This document shows positions 25,454 through 33,018 of a stretch of DNA of 41,223 nucleotides, piece by piece (the stretch's first letter is position 1; every line of letters starts with the position of its first letter). The notes beneath the pieces are model-generated. The model was not told where the DNA came from and made no database searches. It was given only the letters and a program-made list of their open reading frames with translations. The translations under genes were made by a program, and so were the position numbers. Origin of the DNA: an uncultured Bacteroidota bacterium (GTDB lineage Bacteria; Bacteroidota; Bacteroidia; Chitinophagales; Chitinophagaceae); NCBI GenBank assembly GCA_903926605.1, contig CAIYJV010000254.1, positions 1-41,223 on the forward strand. Direction: 5' to 3'.

Positions 25454-25696
25454 TTACTTTACCTCCTCGTAGTCAATATATTCTCCGCTGTTTCCGGACC
25501 CGGTGCGTTTTTGCTCAGGCTGCTGCTGCGATGCCTTCATCTGCTGCTCCATTTCCCTGAGCTTGTCCTGCATTTGTTGCATTTGGTGCGTCCGACTGTC
25601 GCCGAATACCATAGACCTGAAAACCGGCAATACGAGTTTATTCAGGATATAGTAGACGATACTTATAATGAGTATCCATTTAATGAGCCATCCCAT
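25454..25696 (-). CDS. DUF4834-family small membrane-anchored protein
   Basis: 80 aa from ATG at 25696: one N-terminal membrane span (WLIKWILIISIVYYIL), then a Met/Gln-rich coiled-coil-like stretch (HQMQQMQDKLREMEQQMKAS), a short linker and the conserved C-terminus GEYIDYEEVK. That ending identifies the Bacteroidota family DUF4834; function unknown. An in-frame ATG at 25732 is rejected because an exact -7 box with a TTTG -33 element lies between the two. Its stop is 7 nt from the convergent Nudix stop. Confidence 0.82.
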   Translation of the reverse strand: MGWLIKWILIISIVYYILNKLVLPVFRSMVFGDSRTHQMQQMQDKLREMEQQMKASQQQPEQKRTGSGNSGEYIDYEEVK

Positions 25697-25702
25697 AATG
25701 CG

Positions 25703-25735
25703 CAAAGGTAGACATACTATTTTATCAGACACAAA
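25703..25735 (-). promoter_or_regulatory. Promoter of the DUF4834 gene (TTTG-N21-TACCTTTG)
   Basis: Minus-strand -33 TTTG (25732-25735) and -7 TACCTTTG (25703-25710) with 21-nt spacing, the most complete Bacteroidota promoter in the window. The ATG follows 6 nt after the -7 box. Confidence 0.75.
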
Positions 25736-26163
25736 TTGCCCGGAAATAAACGGCGTCCTGCGCCGTCCTCAACAAAATATACCGATCGGTAACTGGTATT
25801 GCTGACCCCATTGTGCAATGGCTAGCAGATATATATAGTTAGTGTAATTTGTATTCGTTACTACAGTGAGCGATTGCCATTTTTGTGTTTTATTTTTTTG
25901 TGAATGTAAATTTTATAAATAAATAATATAAATGTTTATTTTGTTCTGATAATTATAATAAAATAGTGTTTAAGTTTAAAAAATAAATAAATAACATATG
26001 CATAAATAATAAATCATCATCTGTCCTGACCAAAATCAGGCGACGTTGAAACCAAGATCAATTTCACATCATATATGCTGTTTTACTTTTGTTACGCAAT
26101 TGTTAATGACAACAAACGCTAAATCAAAACAACATTCAGTTAACAATATATAAAACTGATTTT
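25733..26163. promoter_or_regulatory. AT-rich intergenic region with palindrome and NHL-gene promoter
   Basis: About 430 bp without a gene. It contains a 12-bp perfect palindrome TACCGATCGGTA (25780-25791), a small hairpin acggcg/cgccgt (25750-25766), a very AT-rich tract (about 25880-26010) and an exact -7 box TACTTTTG at 26084-26091. That box has TTTC about 18 nt upstream and would give a leader of about 66 nt before the NHL-repeat gene. Confidence 0.5.
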
Positions 26164-28011
26164 ATGAAAAAGATACTTCTCACATTCGCCGCCAGCCTGC
26201 TTACAGTACTTACAGGCTTCAACACCAACGCTCAGGTCATCAGGACCATAGCCGGTGTAAACGCAACAGGATATGCCGGAGACGGCGGAATTGCCATAAA
26301 CGCATCTATGGCATCAGTCAATAGCATAGTTACCGACCACAACGGAAATATATATGTAAGTGACCGCCAGAATAATACCATTCGCAAAGTAAGTACAAAT
26401 CTTATGATAACAACCGTAGCCGGGTTACCAGGTACCGCCGGTATGGCCGGAGATGGTGGACCAGCGGTTGCAGCCCTCCTGAACAACCCAATGGGTCTGG
26501 CAATAGACGCAACCGGCAACCTTTATATTGCCGACAACGGAAACAACGCTATTCGCTGCATAGATACCAATGGCAATATTCACACCGTTGCAGCCTTAAC
26601 AGGCGTGGCTATCGCAATAGACGCAGCACATAACCTGCTGGTTGCAGACGGGCAAACCAGTATATGGAAAATAGATAACGCTGGAAACGTCAGCACATTT
26701 GCAGGCAATGGCACCGCAGCTTACACCGGCGATGGTGGCGCAGCTACAGCTGCAGCACTCAGGATTCCGCAGGGAGTAACCACCGACCATTCAGGCAATG
26801 TGTACGTTGCAGACGGTGGAAACCACGTGATACGCAAAATAAATACTGCCGGCATCATCAGTACATTTGCAGGCATCCATATACCCGGTTATAATGGTGA
26901 TAATATCGCTGCTGCCACAGCCATGCTCAACAACCCCGCCGGTATTCATGCAGACGCCGCTGGAAATATCTACCTGGCAGACAATGGTAACAACAGGATC
27001 AGGAAAATTGACAACAATGGCACGATCACTACCATAGTTGGTAATGGAACCGCTGGCTTTACAGGCGATGGCCTGAATGCCACTGTCGCAAACCTCACCA
27101 ATCCGAACGACCTTAATATTAACTACAAAGGGAACATCGTTATCGCAGACAATGGCAATTTCGTGATCCGGGAAGTGGTGTATGCGCAACTAACAACTAT
27201 GAATATGGGTTGGGCGACTTCAATGTGTATCGGTACTGCAACCACCTTTTTCCCCATTACAAATAACGACCTTTACAACGTAGGTTACCAGTGGACTGTG
27301 AACGGTGTGAATACCGGAATTACCACTGCCGATTATACCAGCAGCGCACTGGAAAACGGAGATGTGGTGCGGTGTTACATTGTTGACCCATACAGAGGAT
27401 TTGTGCTTGATTCTGAAGCTATGACTGTTGCAAATGTGCTGCCCGAAGTGACTCCAGCCATTTACATTACTGCCAGCACCGGCGACCTCGTGCCAGCAGG
27501 TGCAACCGATGTACTTTTCACAGCAGTAACAGACAATGGTGGTCTGAACCCGCTGTACCAATGGACTCTGGACAACGTAGCTATAGCCGGTGCTACTAAT
27601 GCGACTTTCACTGCCGGTTATCTTGCCGAAGGCACACATATTAACTGCACATTGATCAGTAATGCTAACTGCCTGACGATAAACGAAGTAAACTCTAACA
27701 CCCTTGTAACAGCAACTGGAATCTTAGCCACATTGAACCATATGCCCGGCGGAATCATCAACATCATTCCAAACCCCAACAACGGCACGTTTACAATGAA
27801 GCTAAGGACGGGTACGGATGAAAATACTGCATTCGACTACTGGATCACCGATCTGACCGGCAAAGTAATATGCCACCAGACCGCAAACCAAAATCACGGT
27901 GCAATTGAACTGAACATAAATCTTGATAACAGAATTCCGGAAGGCATGTACCAGATCACACTTGAGCCCAACGGTAAGAAAATAACTGCAGCATTTCTTT
28001 TGGCGAAGTAA
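26164..28011 (+). CDS. Secreted NHL-repeat beta-propeller protein with T9SS sorting domain
   Basis: A 615-aa precursor with signal peptide (ends FNTNAQ, about residue 24). Residues about 25-345 form six NHL-type repeats of about 55 residues, each with AGDGG or TGDGG, then NP.G...D..GN.Y.AD.GN..IRK; together they make a beta-propeller. Two Ig-like segments follow (about 350-520). A type A T9SS sorting domain ends the protein (NIIPNPNNGTFTMKL ... WITDLTGKVIC ... IPEGMYQITLEPNGK). NHL propellers usually bind proteins, RNA or sugars; ligand unknown. It is probably displayed on the cell surface or released. Confidence 0.9.
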   Translation: MKKILLTFAASLLTVLTGFNTNAQVIRTIAGVNATGYAGDGGIAINASMASVNSIVTDHNGNIYVSDRQNNTIRKVSTNLMITTVAGLPGTAGMAGDGGPAVAALLNNPMGLAIDATGNLYIADNGNNAIRCIDTNGNIHTVAALTGVAIAIDAAHNLLVADGQTSIWKIDNAGNVSTFAGNGTAAYTGDGGAATAAALRIPQGVTTDHSGNVYVADGGNHVIRKINTAGIISTFAGIHIPGYNGDNIAAATAMLNNPAGIHADAAGNIYLADNGNNRIRKIDNNGTITTIVGNGTAGFTGDGLNATVANLTNPNDLNINYKGNIVIADNGNFVIREVVYAQLTTMNMGWATSMCIGTATTFFPITNNDLYNVGYQWTVNGVNTGITTADYTSSALENGDVVRCYIVDPYRGFVLDSEAMTVANVLPEVTPAIYITASTGDLVPAGATDVLFTAVTDNGGLNPLYQWTLDNVAIAGATNATFTAGYLAEGTHINCTLISNANCLTINEVNSNTLVTATGILATLNHMPGGIINIIPNPNNGTFTMKLRTGTDENTAFDYWITDLTGKVICHQTANQNHGAIELNINLDNRIPEGMYQITLEPNGKKITAAFLLAK

Positions 28012-28035
28012 GCAGGAGTATAAAACAGAATGGTT

Positions 28036-28064
28036 GAAAGGGGGTGTTAAAAACACCTCCTTTC
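28036..28064. terminator. Hairpin between convergent genes
   Basis: 13-bp stem with one G-T pair (28036-28048 with 28052-28064), 3-nt loop, between the stops of the NHL gene and the GldM-C gene. The plus side runs into gctatttta. It probably serves both directions. Confidence 0.75.
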
Positions 28065-28065
28065 G

Positions 28066-28737
28066 CTATTTTATCTTCAACAGAAGATCGTCGAGCTGGC
28101 GGGTGATGCAATCGGGGCAAGTTGCCTTAATGTCGGTAAAACTAATGACAGAACCGACCGGTGTGCGCGTAATAGCCTGTTCCATATCTCTGGAGATGAG
28201 ATGACCCTTACCTGCAATGTTCACATCGGCTTTATCGTAGTGCGTTTTGAGCGCAAATGACGTGATATGGTAAGGATAGTTATAAAGCGAATTTGGGAAG
28301 TATACATTCAGTCCTACCTGGGCCAGGATGTTCACCTTTGGCGCTTCATTTTCTTTAAGATGACCCAGCCGGGCCAGTGGCGCAGGCACATCGGTGCCAT
28401 AGAACAAAATAGTCTTCAGCGGTTTGTTGGTTGCCTTGTCCATTATGGCCAGCCGCATGGGTTTTTCGGTGGTATAGGGCATGGCCATCATAGTCAGCGT
28501 ATCTTCTATCACATCCACACCACTTATTTTTAGCGTCTTGTCCAGGCTTTTCAGATAAATATCTCCAGGTCTGAAACCAGGACTATACACCTCGATTACG
28601 TTATACGAAGCGGTAAAAAGCAACAAAGTATCCTTGCGTGCGCACCATTTGTTCCAGACATATATACTGTCTTTTTTCTGGGCTGCACAATGCAAACCCA
28701 GAATCAGAGTCAGACACAGGAATAAGAAGTTTCGCAT
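28066..28737 (-). CDS. Secreted protein homologous to the GldM C-terminal domain
   Basis: 223 aa from ATG at 28737. A signal peptide (RNFLFLCLTLILGLHCAAQ) is followed by two beta domains. The second (PAPLARLGHLKENEAP ... LNVYFPN ... YHITSFALKTHYDKA ... VGSVISFTDIKATCPDCITR ... LLLKIK) matches the C-terminal Ig-like domain of GldM, the periplasmic part of the T9SS motor. The GldM transmembrane helix and long N-terminal region are absent. It follows the histidine kinase on the same strand. It might bind T9SS parts or be an unrelated reuse of the fold. Confidence 0.72.
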   Translation of the reverse strand: MRNFLFLCLTLILGLHCAAQKKDSIYVWNKWCARKDTLLLFTASYNVIEVYSPGFRPGDIYLKSLDKTLKISGVDVIEDTLTMMAMPYTTEKPMRLAIMDKATNKPLKTILFYGTDVPAPLARLGHLKENEAPKVNILAQVGLNVYFPNSLYNYPYHITSFALKTHYDKADVNIAGKGHLISRDMEQAITRTPVGSVISFTDIKATCPDCITRQLDDLLLKIK

Positions 28738-28869
28738 GGAATAATGTAATTTAAAAATCATACTGTCACAGTCCCGGTAAAATCCCACGCAATCTAAGAA
28801 AGGTGAGGAACATCCAATAATAATAAAAAGCTAAATTCTTATTTCATTTCAGCTTCTTTTATGAAGCGA

Positions 28870-30846
28870 TCAGGAAATGTTCCTGAACGAAAAATAAAAT
28901 GTGGTACCCTTTCCCAATTCACTTTCCACCCAAATACGGCCACCGTTTTCCGAGACAAAATCGCGGCACAGTTTCAAACCAATATTGGTACCTTTTTCAA
29001 AAGCAGTTCCCTCGGTGCTTTTGTTGAGCGCTTCAAAAAGCGTGGGTATTTTGGCGGGCTCGATACCCTTTCCCGTATCCCGGACCATAAAAACCGTGAA
29101 ACCCTTTATCATTCCCGAGTCACTGGCAACTTCCACCCTGCCACCGTTGAATGTAAATTTCACGGCATTGGCCAGCAGATTGCGTACCACGAACTCGAAG
29201 TGCTCGGTATCGGCGAATATGCGAAGGTTGGCTGGTGTAACATCGGCGAGTGTAATGGATTTCTGGTCGGCTGCGCTGCGTATCAGGCGCAGGCAACTGG
29301 CTATATGTTCCCTGGTGGCAAATTCTTCCTGTTTGAGCTTGCTGCCGCGTATATTGGATTTCCCCCAGTACAAAAGTTTATCCAGTGTGTCTTTGCAACT
29401 GGTGGCAAGCTCACGAATACTGTTTTCGAAATATTGTTTCTCCTCCGGAGTCGAAGAATCATCTGTTGAAAGGTCCAGTAACACCGGTATATTCCCGATC
29501 GGCCCCCTGAGGTCGTGCCCTATTATAGAGAACATCTTATCCTTGATCTCGTTGGCATCGGTCAGTTCCTTGCTTCGTCTTACCAATTGGCGGTTCAACC
29601 TTATGGATTTGCGGTACGAAAATGCCAGAATAATAAGAATAACAAGGTTGCCCACTGTGGCAAAAAGAATGACCCTTCTTTTAAAGGTGTTTTTCTGAAT
29701 CAGCAGTGTAAGCTGTTTCACCTTGGCACGTGACTTCTGAAGATCCCAGGCTTCCTGCAGCCCCACGATCTCGGTAGCTTTCTCCACACCCGATATGCTG
29801 TCCAGCAATCGTTGGCGGCGATCGTTCACCTCGAGTGCCTGGTTGTAGTCGCCCTCCAGCCGGGAGTAGTCCACCATGTGTTTCAAAATGTCCGTCTGCA
29901 GTGCGGGCAAACCGTAGGTACGGGCCAGCCCGGACGCCTTAACAAAATAGTAAATGGCATCTGAGTTGTAGAAGTCAAGATATACCTGACCGATCGCGTC
30001 CAGTGCACGAGCCTCGAGCGGGTGATTTGCGGTATTACGGGAGAATTGTAGTGCGCGCCTGAGTCGTTCTAAAGCGGCGCCTTCGTTATGCAGATTGCCC
30101 AGCAACAAACCTGATTCTATCAATGCAGCTGCATGTAACTCTTCCATTTCCGGCCCTGATGAGCCCTGTAATGCGGACTCGTAGGTTGCCAGCGATTTGG
30201 TATATTCTTTGCGCCCGGCATAAAGCCGGGCCAGATCGTACAGAAGCGTAATGTGCAGTGCATTGCCGGTGTCGGATGCAAGCAGTTCACCTGCTTTTGT
30301 ATAGCAAAGCATGGCCGAGCCCAGGCTATCTGATGTGGCAAATATCTGGCCCTGATGCAACAAAGCTGCTGCATGGCCGCGTCCGTTTTTAGTGGACTCA
30401 AATATGGCGCGCGCGTTTTCGTAGAGATCTGACGCCAGTGTTTTGTTGCCCAGTTGTTCTTCTATTTCCCCTAATTCCAAACAAGTGTGGCCCACACCGC
30501 CCCGCTCATTCGCAAACCTGTACTTGTTCAAAACGTCTTGCAATTTTATAATAGCCGCCGCGGTTCTGCCTTCGCGCAGGTCAATTTGGGCAGACAATCG
30601 CAGCATCGCAGCCTGGCCACGCGTATTTCGTCCGGTGGTAAAATATTGAAGCGCCCCGTTACAAACAGAAGAGGCGGAATCGGTGTTATGGTTGATAAGG
30701 AAACGTATGGATCGGGTAAAGGTGCCGATCTTCACAGAGTCGTTGTCGGACGGTGCTACTTTGGGTACTGTGTTGCCTCCCGTGCGCGCGGCAGCCGTGC
30801 ACACGACAAAGAGCCCCGGTAAGTATAAAAATACACGTTTGAACAC
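28870..30846 (-). CDS. TPR-containing sensor histidine kinase
   Basis: About 658 aa from a GTG at 30846: signal-like FKRVFLYLPGLFVVC, about 330 residues of TPR-type helices (e.g. ALLHQGQIFATSDSLGSAML), a membrane span (RRVILFATVGNLVILIILAF, about 390-410), then the kinase core. The phospho-acceptor His is H444 in FSIIGHDLRGPIGN. The N box is RNLLANAVKF, G1 DTGKGI and G2 GTNIGLKLC, all intact. No response regulator adjoins it. The frame is open to 31035, but the upstream residues look non-coding. TTG at 30873 is the main alternative start; the true start is uncertain. Confidence 0.85.
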   Translation of the reverse strand: MFKRVFLYLPGLFVVCTAAARTGGNTVPKVAPSDNDSVKIGTFTRSIRFLINHNTDSASSVCNGALQYFTTGRNTRGQAAMLRLSAQIDLREGRTAAAIIKLQDVLNKYRFANERGGVGHTCLELGEIEEQLGNKTLASDLYENARAIFESTKNGRGHAAALLHQGQIFATSDSLGSAMLCYTKAGELLASDTGNALHITLLYDLARLYAGRKEYTKSLATYESALQGSSGPEMEELHAAALIESGLLLGNLHNEGAALERLRRALQFSRNTANHPLEARALDAIGQVYLDFYNSDAIYYFVKASGLARTYGLPALQTDILKHMVDYSRLEGDYNQALEVNDRRQRLLDSISGVEKATEIVGLQEAWDLQKSRAKVKQLTLLIQKNTFKRRVILFATVGNLVILIILAFSYRKSIRLNRQLVRRSKELTDANEIKDKMFSIIGHDLRGPIGNIPVLLDLSTDDSSTPEEKQYFENSIRELATSCKDTLDKLLYWGKSNIRGSKLKQEEFATREHIASCLRLIRSAADQKSITLADVTPANLRIFADTEHFEFVVRNLLANAVKFTFNGGRVEVASDSGMIKGFTVFMVRDTGKGIEPAKIPTLFEALNKSTEGTAFEKGTNIGLKLCRDFVSENGGRIWVESELGKGTTFYFSFRNIS

Positions 30847-31007
30847 AGATTTATATTTAATAGTTTTAGACAAGGTACGACAATTTGTACAAAACAGAAA
30901 AATGTGCTGTACGTTTAAGAAAACAGTAAAATGCACCGGATGTCCAGACATGCGAGGCTGGAAATACGTGTGGCGACCAGTCTGAAAGCAGGCAACCAAA
31001 AATAATT

Positions 31008-32666
31008 TTAGTCGAGCTTCGCCCAGGTCATGCAAAGCGATATTTCGCTTTCCTTTTTATACTGGACAAGGCTGGCATAGGTTCCCCGTTTCTCGTCGAA
31101 ATCCGCCCCTTCCACAAAACTACAACGATAAGAATTGTCTGTAGGTTTGCCAAACAAATACGCTTTTGTCACTTCTTGTTTCCGGCCCACTTTGTAATAA
31201 AAAGCATTGGTGAGATTGAAGTTGTACACGGTGTCACCAGGCGCCTCGACCGAATTATTAAAGTTCTTGTCGTAGTCGTTGAAAATTATGTAGTGGTTGC
31301 CCCTGAAATAATACTGATTGGTAAGCACAAACTGCCTGCTGTAGACCTCTGGTGGCCGGTCGCCAAAAATAAAATGTTCATTCTTTTTACGGGCCATTTG
31401 TGTTAACGGATAAAAGTGTTCAAAACTTCGCCGGAATTGCGACAGAGGCAGTATCGTACCCCAAATTTCGTTTCCATCGTCGCCAAACTCGGTCACGCAA
31501 ATATCGCCGAAATATTCTTCGCAGGCGGGTCTTACCTTCACCTCCCTGATATTGCGCTCTAAATAATTCTGAGAAATAAGCGTGCTCATGCCGTTGTCGT
31601 TGGTGTGCAGTGAAACCGGGACTCCGGGAAAATACGTTCCGCTATCCGACCCTGTCAGTTTACTGGTGGCGATCACATTGTTCACGGTTCCGTAACTGAG
31701 GGAAAGGTCGGTTTCTGAAAGCCGGAATAACATGTTTTTTCTCAGACTCTTGTAAGAGACGTAGATGCCAAGTCCCGACTGAAATGGCTTGTTACAAAAA
31801 ACAAAACTGTTCAGGACCCCGGCAAATTTGTTCCAGGTATAGAAGCCATAAAACGGATAATTCTCACGGGTAGCATCCACAGAAACAGGGTAGGCAACGG
31901 TAGCGTTTTTGGGAATGAAATACATGGTAATAAAATGATCGTACTTGGAGGCGCCTTCAAAATTAATTCCGTTGTGATTTGCCCTGCCGTATTCGGTTTC
32001 CTTATCGAGGCTGAGCGAAACCATTATGCCGTTGGGCCTGATCTCCGCGCACAGCACGTTGAGGAAATCATACTTTTTCCGGTCCACTACCAACGGTACC
32101 TCCCTGGATTTGTTGTGGGCAGCATCGTAATAGGCCACTTTCAGATCAGACACCTTAAACTCGGGATCGTCGGTGACAAACAAGATGGCATAGCCACTGT
32201 CTGATGCCTGTTTCATGACATATCCGTAAGTTTTTTTCTTGTGGCTGGGAGACTCGGCTATTATTTTATCCTCCAGCAATCGTCCGGTTGCGCCCTCGTA
32301 GCGCTCGCGGATGAAACAGGTCTTACCGAATTTTTCCTGTTGAAAAAACAGTACCGCTTCTCCGCCAACTTCTATGGCACCCTTGAACACTGCCTCCTGA
32401 TTTTCGTAGCCGTCGAACTGGCTATACGCGTCTTTTCGTTCGGAAACCAATTTGTGCGTGGAGTCGAACACTTTTACCTGGATTGATTTCATAGGATCCA
32501 TGTGAAACAGAAATGTAAATCCATTTTTCAGGCAGAGCACTTTGTTCCAGCCAGAGAGCGGCAGATTAAGGGATTCGGACTGCGTGAACTGTTGTTGCTG
32601 CGACCAGCCAATATGGGCATGACCAACTATTAAAAAAAGAAAAACAATTCTGAAACAAGGCTTCAT
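31008..32666 (-). CDS. Large secreted protein of unknown function
   Basis: A 552-aa precursor with signal peptide (residues 1-22, ending IGWSQ). The rest is aromatic- and charge-rich, predicted mostly beta, with no enzyme motif and no T9SS tail, so it probably stays in the periplasm or outer membrane. Several stretches (SDLKVAYYDAAHNKSREVPL, RKKNEHFIFGDRPPEVYSR) suggest a propeller-like fold, but I do not recognise the family. It lies directly upstream of the histidine kinase on the same strand and could be co-expressed with it. An AT-rich 350-bp gap precedes it. Confidence 0.72.
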   Translation of the reverse strand: MKPCFRIVFLFLIVGHAHIGWSQQQQFTQSESLNLPLSGWNKVLCLKNGFTFLFHMDPMKSIQVKVFDSTHKLVSERKDAYSQFDGYENQEAVFKGAIEVGGEAVLFFQQEKFGKTCFIRERYEGATGRLLEDKIIAESPSHKKKTYGYVMKQASDSGYAILFVTDDPEFKVSDLKVAYYDAAHNKSREVPLVVDRKKYDFLNVLCAEIRPNGIMVSLSLDKETEYGRANHNGINFEGASKYDHFITMYFIPKNATVAYPVSVDATRENYPFYGFYTWNKFAGVLNSFVFCNKPFQSGLGIYVSYKSLRKNMLFRLSETDLSLSYGTVNNVIATSKLTGSDSGTYFPGVPVSLHTNDNGMSTLISQNYLERNIREVKVRPACEEYFGDICVTEFGDDGNEIWGTILPLSQFRRSFEHFYPLTQMARKKNEHFIFGDRPPEVYSRQFVLTNQYYFRGNHYIIFNDYDKNFNNSVEAPGDTVYNFNLTNAFYYKVGRKQEVTKAYLFGKPTDNSYRCSFVEGADFDEKRGTYASLVQYKKESEISLCMTWAKLD

Positions 32667-33018
32667 ATAAGGGTGTTTAAGTTACTTAGAAAATAAACAT
32701 ACAAAATGTGATCGGAATTGCCTACAGGGTAAATTTTTTTTAATCTCTCTGAGCATAAGCAGATAAATATTTTTTCATTTTTATGAATGATAATATTACC
32801 GCAGTAGCAAGTTAGAATTCTAAAAAAATGCAACCGAGGATTAATATTTTGAATATTTCTGACGTCTTGTTTAAGTGTTAATTAAAATAAAACTGATTTT
32901 ATTATAACATAAAAAACAAAACGGGTATATTAAAAATTTGGTATTACAGGGAAAAATCAATAAATTGCTATCTTTTACCAAGGGTTTTCAGTGTTTATCT
33001 GAAATTAAAATACATTAG
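32667..33018. other. AT-rich intergenic region, no gene seen
   Basis: 352 bp between divergent genes, strongly AT-rich. TATCTTTT at 32969-32976 is one base off the -7 consensus for the rightward gene. No hairpin or coding signal was found. Confidence 0.4.

Noticed and set aside
30847-31035. Extended N-terminus of the histidine kinase up to 31035
   Set aside because: The extra residues are not conserved-looking, overlap the upstream gene's end and would bury the signal peptide; GTG 30846 or TTG 30873 fit better.
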